Of a stretch of DNA of 64,000 nt, positions 8,433 through 17,047 are shown piece by piece (the first letter of the stretch is position 1; each line of letters begins with the position of its first letter). Source of the stretch: Vandammella animalimorsus. Its GTDB lineage: Bacteria; Pseudomonadota; Gammaproteobacteria; Burkholderiales; Burkholderiaceae_C. Position numbers and translations under genes: made by a program. The notes below the pieces were generated by a model. That model did not search any database and had not been told where the DNA came from. It saw nothing but the letters and a program-made list of their open reading frames with translations. Location: positions 62,001 through 126,000 of the forward strand of contig NZ_NSJF01000005.1 of assembly GCF_002285285.1 (NCBI RefSeq), given 5' to 3'.

Positions 8433-9212
8433 TTATTGGTTCTTGAACTGCGCTGGGCGCTTGTTGACGAAGGCGTCCATGCCTTCCTTCTGGTCTTGCG
8501 TGGCAAACAGCGCGTGGAACAGGCGGCGCTCGAACATCACGCCGTCGGACAGACCGCTTTCAAAGGCGCGGTTGACGGCTTCCTTGGCGGCGATGGCGGC
8601 AATGAGCGAGTAGCTGCAGATCGTCAGCGCCGCGCCCAGGGCTTCTTCCATCAGCTTGTCGGTGGGCACCACGCGGCTGACCAGGCCGGAGCGCTCGGCT
8701 TCCTGCGCGTCCATCATGCGACCGGTGAGGTTCATGTCCATGGCCTTGGCCTTACCCACGGCGCGCGGCAGGCGCTGCGTGCCGCCTGCGCCGGCGATCA
8801 CGCCCAGCTTGATTTCGGGCTGGCCGAACTTGGCGTTTTCGGCGGCGATGATGAAGTCGCACATCATGGCCAGCTCACAGCCGCCGCCCAGGGCGTAGCC
8901 GCTGACGGCGGCGATGACGGGCTTGCGCACGCTGCGGATGGTTTCCCAGTTGCGGGTGATGAAGTCGCCCTTGTAGGCGTCGATGAAGTTGTACTTGGCC
9001 ATGGCCGTGATGTCGGCGCCGGCGGCAAAGGCTTTTTCGCTGCCGGTGACGATGATGCAGCCAATGCTGTCGTCGGCGTCAAAGGCCTTGAGCGCTTGGC
9101 CCAGCTCGGTCATGAGCTGGTCGTTCAAGGCGTTGAGGGCCTTTGGGCGGTTGAGGGTGATGATGCCGACTTTTTCCGCTTCGGTGCGCACTTCAATGGT
9201 TTCGTAGGCCAT
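8433..9212 (-). CDS. Enoyl-CoA hydratase (crotonase family)
   Basis: The 259-residue product is a crotonase-fold enzyme that hydrates trans-2-enoyl-CoA in fatty-acid or phenylacetate-type beta-oxidation. The oxyanion-hole segments are [11 protein letters not shown] near residue 62 and [17 protein letters not shown] near 105. The first catalytic Glu is in [18 protein letters not shown]. The position of the second catalytic Glu is Asp ([19 protein letters not shown]), a substitution I believe occurs in other bacterial members. The ATG follows AAGGAGACCC. It is monocistronic between the M61 peptidase gene upstream and a terminator. Confidence 0.93.
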   Translation of the reverse strand: MAYETIEVRTEAEKVGIITLNRPKALNALNDQLMTELGQALKAFDADDSIGCIIVTGSEKAFAAGADITAMAKYNFIDAYKGDFITRNWETIRSVRKPVIAAVSGYALGGGCELAMMCDFIIAAENAKFGQPEIKLGVIAGAGGTQRLPRAVGKAKAMDMNLTGRMMDAQEAERSGLVSRVVPTDKLMEEALGAALTICSYSLIAAIAAKEAVNRAFESGLSDGVMFERRLFHALFATQDQKEGMDAFVNKRPAQFKNQ

Positions 9213-9409
9213 GGGTTGGGTCTCCTTGTTGAAAAAGTGAAAAAAGAATGGGGTTTTCGCTGCGCTGCCGGCGGGGCGCTTGGGGTAGGCGCATGCAAAA
9301 CCGCATCACTATAAGTCCGATCGCAGGCGGCTCAGAGGCAAGCGCTGCACGAATCGCGGCGCTGCGCGCCCTTGCGGGTGGGTGATCTGCGGTTTGATTG
9401 GCAGCGGGC

Positions 9410-11338
9410 TCATCCGGCGCGGGTCTGCGGGGATGGGTGTGCGGTCGGGGGCGTGGCTGGGCCAAGCCAGCTGCGCAGCGTCTGGGCCTGCTGGGCGGTG
9501 GGCTCAGGCAGCGGCTGCAGCCGCACGTCGCCAGCGACCTCTTGCGTGGCGGGCAGCTGCAGTGTGCGCCAGAGCAGGCGGCCATCGCGCGCCAGCAGCA
9601 CGCGCAGCGGCCCTTGGGCGGCGCTGGCATCGGGCAGCAGGCCGTCGAGCTCGTCGAGTTTTTTCAGACGCCAGCCTGCCGCATCGCTCGGTTGGGCCGC
9701 TGCGCCGCCAGCGCTTGCACCACCTGAATGACTGTGTGCCAGCCCCAGCCATTCGTCGCCCACGGCCATGCCGGCGCGTTCGGCAGCGCTGCCGCTGTGG
9801 ATGCGGGCGATGGTCAGCGCACTGCCTTGGCCTTCGCGCAGCTGCAAGCCCAGGCGCTGCGCCCAGCTGGCGGGCTTGTGCTCCAGCGCCAGGCCGGCGC
9901 TGGCCAGGGTTTGGGCCAGCGGCAAGGCGGCCGTACTGTGCACCCACTGCTGCAGCTCGGCTTGCCAGTCGCGGCCACTGAGCTGGGCCAGCACGTCCAG
10001 CACGGCGGCCTCGTCGATGGGGCCGCCATTGGAGCGTTGCCACAGTGCGCGCATCACATCGTCAAGGCTGCAGCGGCCATGCTGGCGCAGTTGCAGATCC
10101 AGGCACAGGGCCACCAGCGCGCCTTTGGTGTAGTAGCTGACGGTGGCGTTGGCGGTGTTTTCGTCCTGTCGGTAGTACTTGATCCAGGCGTCAAAGCTGG
10201 CCTGGGCCACGCTTTGCACATGGCGGCCCGGGGTTTGCTCGACCTGTTGGATGGTCTTGCCCAGCAGCTTGAGGTAGTGGGCGTCGTCCAGCAGGCCGGC
10301 GCGGCGCAGCAGCAGGTCGTCGTAGTAGCTGGTAAAGCCTTCGAAGAACCAGAGCAGCTCGGTGTAGTTTTCTTGGTCGTAGTCGTAGCGCGCGAACTCG
10401 GCCGGGCGCAGGCGCTTGACGTTCCAGGTGTGGAAGTATTCGTGGCTGATCAGGCCCAGCAGCGTGGTGTAGCCCTCGGGCTGCTCGGCCGCGCCCTGGC
10501 GCGGCAGGTCGCTGCGCTGGCAGATCAGGGCCGTGCTGTGGCGATGCTCCAGTCCGCCATAGCCACTGCCTACGGCGTTGAGCAGGAACAGGTAGTGCCC
10601 GTGCGGTGGATGTTCGACGCTGCCCGAATGCCCTGCACCCGGTGGGTGCCAGAAGTCGATGGCGGCTTCGCAGATGCGCTGTGCGTCCTGCAGCAGGCGT
10701 TGCCCGTCAAAGGCCGGCGTGGCGCCGGCGACGACGAAGCGGTGCACGATGCCGCGCGCGCTGAACTGGCCCTGCCAGAACGCGCCCAGCTCCACAGGCG
10801 AATCGGCCAGCTCGTCGTAATCGGCGGCGCAGTACAGGCCAAAGCCGGCCTCGTCCACCTCGGCAGCCGGCAGCGCCGTGGCTACGCGCCAGTCGGGCGC
10901 GTGATCGGGGCGCGGCAGCTGCAGGCCGTGGGGCTGTGCTTCCTGGCCGTGCACGCGCAGGCACAGGCTGGTGGGATTGAAAAAAGCGCGCTCGCCATCG
11001 AGCCAGGCAGCGCGCACCGAGTGGTCGAAGGCGTAGACGCGGTAGCGCAGCGTCAGCGCGCTGCCAGGCTGAGCGGCGATGTGCCAGCGGTTCTTGCTCA
11101 GCGCGCGCACGGCCACGGGCGCGCCGCTCTGGCTGGCCTGCAGGCCGTGCAGGTGGCGGGCAAACTCCCGCACCAGATAGCTGCCGGGGATCCACACCGG
11201 CAGCGAGACGATTTGCTCTGCCGCAGGCGCGGCAATGTGCAGCGTGACGTGGAACTGGTGGCCGTGCGGGTCGCTGGGCTCGACGATGTATTGAACGGGC
11301 AATGCGGGCGGGGCAGGGGGCTTGGGCTGGCTGGGCAT
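9410..11338 (-). CDS. M61-family metallopeptidase with C-terminal PDZ domain
   Basis: The 642-residue product matches the M61 (glycyl aminopeptidase-like) family. It has an N-terminal beta domain (VWIPGSYLVREFARHL), the zinc motif SHEYFHTWNVKRLRP near residue 299 and the downstream Glu ligand region NYTELLWFFEGFTSYYDDL. A C-terminal PDZ-like segment (IARIHSGSAAERAGMAVGDE) follows. No clear signal peptide is visible, so it may be cytoplasmic. The start MPSQPKPPAPPALPVQYIVE was chosen because a longer open frame would run back into dsbC. It lies 94 bases after dsbC on the same strand and may be co-transcribed with it. Confidence 0.9.
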   Translation of the reverse strand: MPSQPKPPAPPALPVQYIVEPSDPHGHQFHVTLHIAAPAAEQIVSLPVWIPGSYLVREFARHLHGLQASQSGAPVAVRALSKNRWHIAAQPGSALTLRYRVYAFDHSVRAAWLDGERAFFNPTSLCLRVHGQEAQPHGLQLPRPDHAPDWRVATALPAAEVDEAGFGLYCAADYDELADSPVELGAFWQGQFSARGIVHRFVVAGATPAFDGQRLLQDAQRICEAAIDFWHPPGAGHSGSVEHPPHGHYLFLLNAVGSGYGGLEHRHSTALICQRSDLPRQGAAEQPEGYTTLLGLISHEYFHTWNVKRLRPAEFARYDYDQENYTELLWFFEGFTSYYDDLLLRRAGLLDDAHYLKLLGKTIQQVEQTPGRHVQSVAQASFDAWIKYYRQDENTANATVSYYTKGALVALCLDLQLRQHGRCSLDDVMRALWQRSNGGPIDEAAVLDVLAQLSGRDWQAELQQWVHSTAALPLAQTLASAGLALEHKPASWAQRLGLQLREGQGSALTIARIHSGSAAERAGMAVGDEWLGLAHSHSGGASAGGAAAQPSDAAGWRLKKLDELDGLLPDASAAQGPLRVLLARDGRLLWRTLQLPATQEVAGDVRLQPLPEPTAQQAQTLRSWLGPATPPTAHPSPQTRAG

Positions 11339-11432
11339 GGCGTATGAAGGGCGCGCGCCGCGCAGGCATGTCGCGGCGCGGGCGGAAAAGAAAAAGCCAG
11401 TCCGGGACTGGCTTGCAGGGCAGGGAGTGCGG

Positions 11433-12227
11433 TCAGGATTTTTTCTTGCTCTCGGCAATTTCCTTGAGCCTTTGCTCGATGCGCTCGGCGGGCACGGCGC
11501 CGGGCACGCGGGCATTGTCCTCGAAGAAGATCGTGGGCGTGCCGGTGATCTTGTACTGGCGGCCGAAGGCCAGGTTGCGCTGCAGCGCCTCGTGCTTGTC
11601 GCAGGAGGCCTGCGAGGCCGGGGTCTTGTTGTGGATCATCCAGCTGTTCCAGGCGGTGGCCTTGTCCTCGGCGCACCAGACATCGCGCGATTTCTCAAAC
11701 GAGTCCGGGCTGAGGATGGGGTAGAGGAACACGTGCACGGTGATGTTGTCGACGTTGCGCAGATCGCGCTCGAAACGCTTGCAGTAGCCGCAGTTCGGGT
11801 CGGCAAAGACGGCGATCTTGCGGCTGCCGTCGCCGCGCACGATGGTGAAGGCGTCATCGAAGGGCAGCTTGCTGAACTCCACCGCCGTCAGCGCATTGAT
11901 GCGGTCCTCGGTCAGGTTGCGCATGGCCTTGGTGTCGTAGAGCTCGCCCTGGATCAGGAAATCGCCCGAGGCATTGGTGTAGAACAAGTCCGTGCCCTTG
12001 CGCACTTCGAACAGCCCTTGCATGGGTGTGGCGCGCACCTCGTCGATGTCCTTGAGCTGGGTGATGCGCTCGCTGAGCGCCTTGCGGATGGCGTCGGCAT
12101 CGGCGTGGGCTGTGCCGCTGAGGCTGCCCAGTGCCAGCAGCGCGCTGGCCGCCAGCGGTTTCCAGAGCGCAGCGCGGGCGCGGGTCGAGGTAGAAGCGGC
12201 CATGGGGGGAGTCAAAGCAGTGTGCAT
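11433..12227 (-). CDS. dsbC: Thiol:disulfide interchange protein DsbC
   Basis: DsbC is the periplasmic disulfide isomerase that repairs wrongly paired cysteines. The product has 264 residues from the ATG at 12227, or 256 from the ATG at 12203; neither has a strong ribosome site. A signal peptide ends around GTAHADA. An N-terminal dimerisation domain follows, then a thioredoxin domain with the active site FADPNCGYCKRFE near residue 145 and the cis-Pro loop ITGTPTIFFED. A second Cys pair (C in VWCAED and SCDKHEA) is also typical of DsbC. Confidence 0.94.
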   Translation of the reverse strand: MHTALTPPMAASTSTRARAALWKPLAASALLALGSLSGTAHADADAIRKALSERITQLKDIDEVRATPMQGLFEVRKGTDLFYTNASGDFLIQGELYDTKAMRNLTEDRINALTAVEFSKLPFDDAFTIVRGDGSRKIAVFADPNCGYCKRFERDLRNVDNITVHVFLYPILSPDSFEKSRDVWCAEDKATAWNSWMIHNKTPASQASCDKHEALQRNLAFGRQYKITGTPTIFFEDNARVPGAVPAERIEQRLKEIAESKKKS

Positions 12228-12385
12228 GGTTGGGAAACGGGTTGGAAAGAAGGTGTCGAAAGAAGGCATCAGCACAGCGCGCGCAGCATAGCAGGATCGC
12301 CTGCACTGGGGCGCGGGCATGGTCTTGGGGAGGTTTTTACGCAACGCGACCGCAATGCAATGCGGCGCTGCACGCAGGCCGCGCA

Positions 12386-13666
12386 TCACGGGCGTGGCGG
12401 CTGCAGTGGTGTGTGGGCTGTGCCCAGGCCGGGCGGCATGGGCAGTGCGGCTGTGCCGCCCATGGCTTGCTGCATAACCCAGTGCTTGAGCGGCCCGCTG
12501 GCCGAAAAGCCGCGCATGCCCCAGTTGCGCAGGCCCTGCAGCCAGGGCTGCTGTTGCCAGAACAACCATTGCAGCCCGTCGGTAGCGGTCGCCATGGGCA
12601 GCAACGCAGCCTTGCGCTGGCGCGCGTACTGGCGCAGCAGGCGCTGGTCGGCCACGCTGCGCCAGGCCGGGCGCTGCAGCAGCGCATCGGCCAGCGCGGC
12701 CACATCGCCCAAGCCCAGGTTCAGGCCCGAGCCAGCCAGCGGGTGCACGGTGTGCGCCGCATCGCCCAGCAGCACCCAGGCGGCGTCGGGGGCGCTTGGC
12801 ATGGGGCCGGCCCACTGGCGCGCTTGCGCCAGACGCAGCGGCCAGCGCGCGCGCGGCGCACTCAGTGTGAATTGCGTGTGCGGTGGCAGGCCCTGGCCGT
12901 GGGGCGTCGGGCCTGCGGCCGCAGCGCCGGTGGCAATGGCGTGCAGCTCGGCCACGAAGGTGGCCTCATCCAGCGCCACCAGGCGCTGGGCCTGCGCCAC
13001 GCTGGTGGACCAGACGACGGCGTACTCGTCGCCCTGCGCGCCGCCCAGTGGCAGCAGCGCCAGGATGTGTTCGCCACAAAACCATTGGTGCGCCGTGCCG
13101 CCGTGCGGCTGGCTGCTGCGCAGCCGGGTGGCCACGGCATGCTGTGGGTAATCGAAGTGGTCGAACTCCACGCCCAGCTCGGCGCGCGAAGTGCTGGCCT
13201 TGCCCTCGCAAATGGCCGTCAGCGTCGCTGGCACGGCGTCGCTGACCAGCTCTACCCCAGGCTGAAAGCGCAGCGCGGTGCGCAGCACGTCCTCCAGCGC
13301 CGGTACGTCCACGATCCAGGCCAGCGCATCGGCGGCGGTCGCGGTCGTCTGGCCGGGCTGCTGTTTGATGGCTCGGCTGTGCGGCGCATCAAAGCGCACG
13401 GCGCCGCCGGCATCGCCGCGCACATGCATGTGCCGCACGGCGGTCACGGCATCGCCCTCGGGCCAGCAGCGCAGCTCCTGCAGCAGCTGGCGCGAGGCCT
13501 GGTTCAGCGCGTAGGCGCGCACATCGCGCGCGCGCTGCGCTGGCCCATCGGCGGGAGCGCCATCAACCAGCGCCACGCGCAGCTTGGCTTGGCCCAGGCG
13601 CAGGGCCAATGTCTGGCCCACGATGCCTGCGCCGCGAATGCATACATCAAAACCGCTTTTCGACAT
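12386..13666 (-). CDS. UbiH/UbiF/VisC-family FAD-dependent hydroxylase
   Basis: This 426-residue flavin monooxygenase belongs to the family that hydroxylates the aromatic ring in ubiquinone synthesis. It has the FAD-binding GAGIVGQTLALRLG at residue 11 and the second FAD motif LLGDAAHTVHPLAGSGLNLG near residue 300. Which ring position it acts on (UbiH, UbiF or UbiI role) cannot be decided here. The ATG at 13666 puts the Rossmann motif where expected. The frame stays open upstream through a hexanucleotide repeat to a GTG at 13840, which would add a (Trp-Arg)n stretch and is not considered real. dsbC lies downstream on the same strand. Confidence 0.9.
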   Translation of the reverse strand: MSKSGFDVCIRGAGIVGQTLALRLGQAKLRVALVDGAPADGPAQRARDVRAYALNQASRQLLQELRCWPEGDAVTAVRHMHVRGDAGGAVRFDAPHSRAIKQQPGQTTATAADALAWIVDVPALEDVLRTALRFQPGVELVSDAVPATLTAICEGKASTSRAELGVEFDHFDYPQHAVATRLRSSQPHGGTAHQWFCGEHILALLPLGGAQGDEYAVVWSTSVAQAQRLVALDEATFVAELHAIATGAAAAGPTPHGQGLPPHTQFTLSAPRARWPLRLAQARQWAGPMPSAPDAAWVLLGDAAHTVHPLAGSGLNLGLGDVAALADALLQRPAWRSVADQRLLRQYARQRKAALLPMATATDGLQWLFWQQQPWLQGLRNWGMRGFSASGPLKHWVMQQAMGGTAALPMPPGLGTAHTPLQPPRP

Positions 13667-13764
13667 GGCGGCGATTGTAGGGGGCTTCGCTGGCCGGGCC
13701 GGGCCAGTGTCTTGGCCCTGCGCTTCATCATCCGCATTGCGCAAGGCAGGCAGGGCAGCCAAGC

Positions 13765-13829
13765 GCCATCGCCATCGCCATCGCCATCGCCATCGCCATC
13801 GCCATCGCCATCGCCATCGCCATCGCCAT
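13765..13829. repeat. Hexanucleotide microsatellite (GCCATC)10 plus partial unit
   Basis: Ten perfect tandem copies of GCCATC (13765-13824) are followed by GCCAT. The tract lies 99-163 bases upstream of the start codon of the UbiH-type gene on its 5' side, and about 180 bases upstream of the divergent gene at 14013. Unit-number change by replication slippage would alter spacing in steps of 6 bases. The rest of the 346-base intergenic region shows no other feature. Confidence 0.95.
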
Positions 13830-14012
13830 GGATGCCGCACTGTGCAGTCCAGTGGCGAGGGCGCAGCGCCGGCGGGTTATGGCGGCTACAAGCGCCGCAA
13901 TGGCCTCTTGGCCCTGGATTTCTCCGGCTCTTGCGGTGCATGGCGCCCTGTGGCATTGTCTGGCTCTTGCCGGTTTCTGCGCCGCCCATCATCCCAGAGC
14001 AAAGGCTGCACC

Positions 14013-14765
14013 ATGAGCCCCACCGCTGTTTTTCGCCTGCCTTGCGCCCGCCGTCTGCAGCGCCTGCCGCTGCTGCTGGGCGCCCTGTGCACAGCCCTGT
14101 CTGCCGTGTCTGCCCTGCCGGCCCGTGCCCAAAACAACCCCAACATGCCCGGCTACATCCCCCCGGCCATCCTGCACAACTTGCACATGTGTGGCTCGGC
14201 CAATTGCGCCACCGCCCCCTCGCCTGCCCAGCCCGCTCAGCCCCTGTCTTCGTTTGAGCAATATTGCCGGGACATTGGCGGTTGCCAGTTCAACAACACG
14301 ACTGCCTGGCGACACCAGCTTGGCTTCGGTGTGGCGGTGGTCGGCTTTGACGCCCCCCAACTGCGCCGCGACCCCACACACAACCGGGGCTCGCTGTTCA
14401 TGGCCACGGCCAACGACCCGCACAAAGCCGAGCAAAAGGCCATGGAGGACTGCATTTCGAGGCGCTTCAGCGATTGCCGTGTGATTGCCCGGGTGGCCAA
14501 CGCCTGCACTGCCATTGTTGAGGCCAGCCGCTATCTGCCCAACGGCGGCGGCAGGGCCTACTCGCGCTTCTATGTCAGCCCCGCTGTGCCTCTGGGCAAT
14601 CTGGGCGATCACCTCGACAAAGGCGGTCATGCGCACCAGGATTTTCGTAATGAAGCCGAAAAAAGCGCCATCGCGGCCTGCAAAAACGACCCTGGCGGCC
14701 AGGGCCAAAGCTGTAGCTCCTCCCCCAGTGTGCTGTGCGCCAGGGATCTGATTACTCCTTTCTGA
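14013..14765 (+). CDS. Secreted protein with DUF4189-like domain
   Basis: The product has 250 residues. A signal peptide covers residues 1-37 (a Leu/Ala-rich core ending ALPARAQ), followed by a Pro-rich linker. A Cys-rich C-terminal part has the pattern of DUF4189 domains: a Gly-Val/Phe-Gly start (LGFGVAVVGFD), KAEQKAMEDC, then regularly spaced CRVIARVANAC and further Cys pairs (AACKNDPGGQGQSC). Ten or so cysteines in the mature part suggest disulfides in the periplasm or outside. The function of DUF4189 proteins is unknown. The TGA stop is directly joined to a 161-bp repeat element; a lipoprotein gene follows that element. Confidence 0.75.
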   Translation: MSPTAVFRLPCARRLQRLPLLLGALCTALSAVSALPARAQNNPNMPGYIPPAILHNLHMCGSANCATAPSPAQPAQPLSSFEQYCRDIGGCQFNNTTAWRHQLGFGVAVVGFDAPQLRRDPTHNRGSLFMATANDPHKAEQKAMEDCISRRFSDCRVIARVANACTAIVEASRYLPNGGGRAYSRFYVSPAVPLGNLGDHLDKGGHAHQDFRNEAEKSAIAACKNDPGGQGQSCSSSPSVLCARDLITPF

Positions 14766-14926
14766 GAGCCTGTTCAAAGTCTCTACACGGCGGTCAAGGA
14801 AGCGGATTTGGGCGGTCTGCGGCGTTGCAAAGCCTCGCCATAGCCCGGGCTATGGCTGCGTTTTGCGCCTTGCAGCCCATCCCAAACCGCTTCTTGCCCG
14901 CTCGTTCCGAGACTTTGAACAGGCTC
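14766..14926. mobile_element. 161-bp fold-back (MITE-like) element, copy 1
   Basis: The ends are perfect inverted repeats (GAGCCTGTTCAAAGTCTC at the left and its complement at the right). The interior can fold into a long imperfect hairpin centred on GCCATAGC/GCTATGGC. It is flanked by TGA on both sides (14763-14765 and 14927-14929), and the left TGA is the stop codon of the DUF4189-like gene. It has no coding capacity. The same sequence recurs at 17712, 26768 and 29226, so a non-autonomous transposable element moved by a transposase in trans is the best explanation. Confidence 0.85.
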
Positions 14927-14935
14927 TGAACCGCT

Positions 14936-15184
14936 ATGAGAACACCCAACGCCATGAAATCTGCACTGATTCTGGCCGCCGCCTTGCTGCTGGGCGCCTG
15001 CGCCACATCGCAATCACCCGCCCACCAGCAGCAGCGCGGCAGCTTCATTGACCGTCAAGGCAACCGCGTCGTTCTGGACAAAAAGCGCCCGGCGGCATCG
15101 CCCTCCGTGGTGGAGGGCGCTGGCGGCGTCTATGAATGCCGCAACGGCCAATGCCAACCCCTGACCCCAGTCCAAATCCAATAA
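14936..15184 (+). CDS. Small putative lipoprotein
   Basis: The product has 82 residues from the ATG at 14936, or 76 from the ATG at 14954. It starts with a lipoprotein signal (MKSALILAAALLLGACATS) with lipobox LGAC, so it is probably lipid-anchored. The mature part is short and hydrophilic, ending with two Cys in VYECRNGQCQPL. No family is recognised. The first ATG is only seven bases after the right target repeat of the element at 14766, so the gene has lost its native upstream region, or relies on the element or read-through for transcription. No good ribosome site is visible. Confidence 0.65.
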   Translation: MRTPNAMKSALILAAALLLGACATSQSPAHQQQRGSFIDRQGNRVVLDKKRPAASPSVVEGAGGVYECRNGQCQPLTPVQIQ

Positions 15185-15372
15185 AAGCAATGCACCACCA
15201 AGCGCCTTGACAGGCCGGGCGCCATTGGGCAAGGGCTGCCGGGGTGAGGCGCTGGCGCAGAATGGGGCAGAGGCCGCCGCCGTCGGGTCGCCCATGCTGT
15301 GGCACGCCATCGGGCAGGGGCAGGCCGCATAAAATCGCCCATTTTTGTGCACCCCATCAGGAACAACACAGC

Positions 15373-16467
15373 ATGAGTCTGCAATGCGGCATCGTGGGCC
15401 TGCCCAACGTGGGCAAGTCCACCCTTTTCAACGCCTTGACCAACGCCGGCATCGCCGCCGAGAACTACCCCTTTTGCACCATCGAGCCCAATGAGGGCGT
15501 GGTCGAGGTGCCCGATCCGCGCCTGGCGCAACTGTCGGAGATCGTCAAGCCCGAGCGCGTCGTGCCCGCCGTGGTGGAGTTCGTGGACATCGCAGGCCTG
15601 GTCGCTGGCGCCAGCAAGGGCGAGGGTCTGGGCAACCAGTTCCTGGCGCACATCCGCGAGACCAACGCCGTCGTCAACGTGGTGCGCTGCTTTGAGGATC
15701 CCAACGTCGTGCACGTGGCCGGCAAGGTCGATCCCATTGCCGACATTGAAGTCATCCAGACCGAGCTGTGCCTTGCCGACCTGGGCACGGTGGAAAAATC
15801 CATCCAGCGCTACGCCAAGCTGGCCAAGTCCGGCAACGACAAGGATGCGGCCAAGATGCTGGCGCTGCTGCAGCGCATCCAGCCCGCGCTGGACGAGGCC
15901 CGCCCCATCCGCACCCTGGGCCTGGACGCCGAGGAGCTGGCCCTGCTCAAGCCGCTGAGCCTGATCACCGCCAAGCCAGCCATGTTTGTCGGCAACGTCA
16001 GCGAGGATGGCTTCGAGAACAACCCGCTGCTGCAGCGCCTGCAGGATTACGCCGCCAGCCAGGGCGCGCCCGTGGTGGCGATCTCGGCCAAGATCGAATC
16101 CGAGCTGGCCGGCATGGAGCCTGAGGATCGCGCACTGTTCCTGCAGGAGCTGGGCCAGAGCGAGCCAGGCCTGAACCGCCTGATCCGCGCCGCCTATGAA
16201 CTGCTGGGCCTGCAGACCTACTTCACCGCTGGCGTCAAGGAAGTGCGCGCCTGGACCATCAAGAAAGGCGCTACCGCGCCGCAGGCCGCTGGCGTGATCC
16301 ACGGCGACTTCGAGCGTGGCTTCATCCGCGCCCAGACCATCGGCTTTGACGACTTCATTCAATACAAGGGCGAGCAAGGCGCCAAGGAAGCGGGCAAGAT
16401 GCGCGCCGAAGGCAAGGACTACGTGGTGCAGGATGGGGATGTGATGAACTTCCTGTTCAACGTGTGA
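15373..16467 (+). CDS. ychF: Redox-regulated ribosome-associated ATPase YchF (Obg family)
   Basis: YchF is a universally conserved P-loop NTPase of the Obg family that prefers ATP and associates with ribosomes. The 364-residue product matches the usual length exactly, starting [20 protein letters not shown] with the G1 motif. G3 is [21 protein letters not shown] coiled-coil insert follows, and the C-terminal TGS domain includes [20 protein letters not shown] and [10 protein letters not shown]. The ATG follows GGAACAACACAGC. It stands alone before a terminator. Confidence 0.97.
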   Translation: MSLQCGIVGLPNVGKSTLFNALTNAGIAAENYPFCTIEPNEGVVEVPDPRLAQLSEIVKPERVVPAVVEFVDIAGLVAGASKGEGLGNQFLAHIRETNAVVNVVRCFEDPNVVHVAGKVDPIADIEVIQTELCLADLGTVEKSIQRYAKLAKSGNDKDAAKMLALLQRIQPALDEARPIRTLGLDAEELALLKPLSLITAKPAMFVGNVSEDGFENNPLLQRLQDYAASQGAPVVAISAKIESELAGMEPEDRALFLQELGQSEPGLNRLIRAAYELLGLQTYFTAGVKEVRAWTIKKGATAPQAAGVIHGDFERGFIRAQTIGFDDFIQYKGEQGAKEAGKMRAEGKDYVVQDGDVMNFLFNV

Positions 16468-16507
16468 GAGGACGGTACAGAATCTCTTTTCACCCCTTCA
16501 AAAAAAC

Positions 16508-16534
16508 ACGGCCCACTGAGGGCCGTATTTTTTT
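16508..16534 (+). terminator. Intrinsic terminator after ychF
   Basis: The 7-bp stem ACGGCCC/GGGCCGT with loop ACTGA is flanked by A and T runs. It serves ychF, and possibly the convergent regulator gene from the other side. Confidence 0.85.
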
Positions 16535-16579
16535 ATTGGCTGTGCACAGAGCGCCAACAAGCTCCTCGAGGGCATTGCC

Positions 16580-16960
16580 TCAAGCCGCAGCAGCGCAGCC
16601 TTGGACTGGGGTGGCGCCATTGGCGCTGCTGCCCTGTAAGTTGGGGCAGTACAGCGTGTGCAGCAGCTGCAGCAGCTGCAGGATTTCGGGTTGGGCGATG
16701 CTGTAGAAGATGCGCTTGCCGTCGCGCCGGGTGCTGACCACATTCTCGCTGCGCAAGATGGCCAGTTGCTGCGACAGCGAGGGCTGGCGAATGCCCAGGG
16801 CTGCGGCCAGATCGCTGACGCAGCTCTCGCCCTGTGCCAGATGGCACAGCAGCAGCAGGCGGTCTTCATTGGCCAGTAGTTTGAGTACGGTCACGGCTTG
16901 ACCGGCGCCCGAGCGCATGAGCTCAGGCGTCAATACGGCAGTTTCAGCAGTTTCAGTCAT
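16580..16960 (-). CDS. ArsR-family repressor of the YgaV/SqrR/BigR (persulfide-sensing) type
   Basis: The product is a 126-residue winged-helix ArsR-family regulator. It has Cys39 in LLLLCHLAQGE and Cys105 in LHTLYCPN, the two positions used as a disulfide or polysulfide switch in SqrR, BigR and E. coli YgaV. The metal-site pattern ELCVC of arsenic sensors is absent. The recognition helix is in IRQPSLSQQLAILR. The ATG at 16960 is preferred over one at 16984, which would overlap the dyad operator at 16983-17010. It is divergent from an AhpD-like gene and a DUF2892 gene, much like ygaV-ygaP, so it probably represses both and itself until oxidised by reactive sulfur. Confidence 0.85.
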   Translation of the reverse strand: MTETAETAVLTPELMRSGAGQAVTVLKLLANEDRLLLLCHLAQGESCVSDLAAALGIRQPSLSQQLAILRSENVVSTRRDGKRIFYSIAQPEILQLLQLLHTLYCPNLQGSSANGATPVQGCAAAA

Positions 16961-16982
16961 GTGGGAGGGGGCGGGGGCCAGC

Positions 16983-17010
16983 ATACAGTTCTTTTAAATA
17001 TAAAATGTAT
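16983..17010. promoter_or_regulatory. AT-rich dyad: candidate operator and promoter of the divergent YgaV-like locus
   Basis: ATACA and TGTAT flank a very AT-rich core (TTTTAAATATAAAA) in otherwise GC-rich DNA, between the ArsR-family start and the AhpD-like start. Position and symmetry suit an ArsR-family operator overlapping both promoters. The base assignment is inference from sequence only. Confidence 0.55.
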
Positions 17011-17047
17011 TCCTGTTAATTGTATGGCAAGCTACAAGGAGTCGAGC

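Noticed and set aside
9728-11347. A 539-codon plus-strand frame opposite the M61 peptidase
   Set aside because: It is antisense to a gene with intact zinc-protease motifs and has no recognisable domain of its own.
13765-13829. CRISPR-like array
   Set aside because: It is a 6-bp microsatellite without spacers; no cas genes are present.
13504-13992. A Gly-Asp repeat protein (GDGDGD) resembling an RTX calcium-binding repeat
   Set aside because: The repeat is the GCCATC microsatellite read in one frame. There is no RTX nonapeptide pattern and the frame overlaps the UbiH-type gene.
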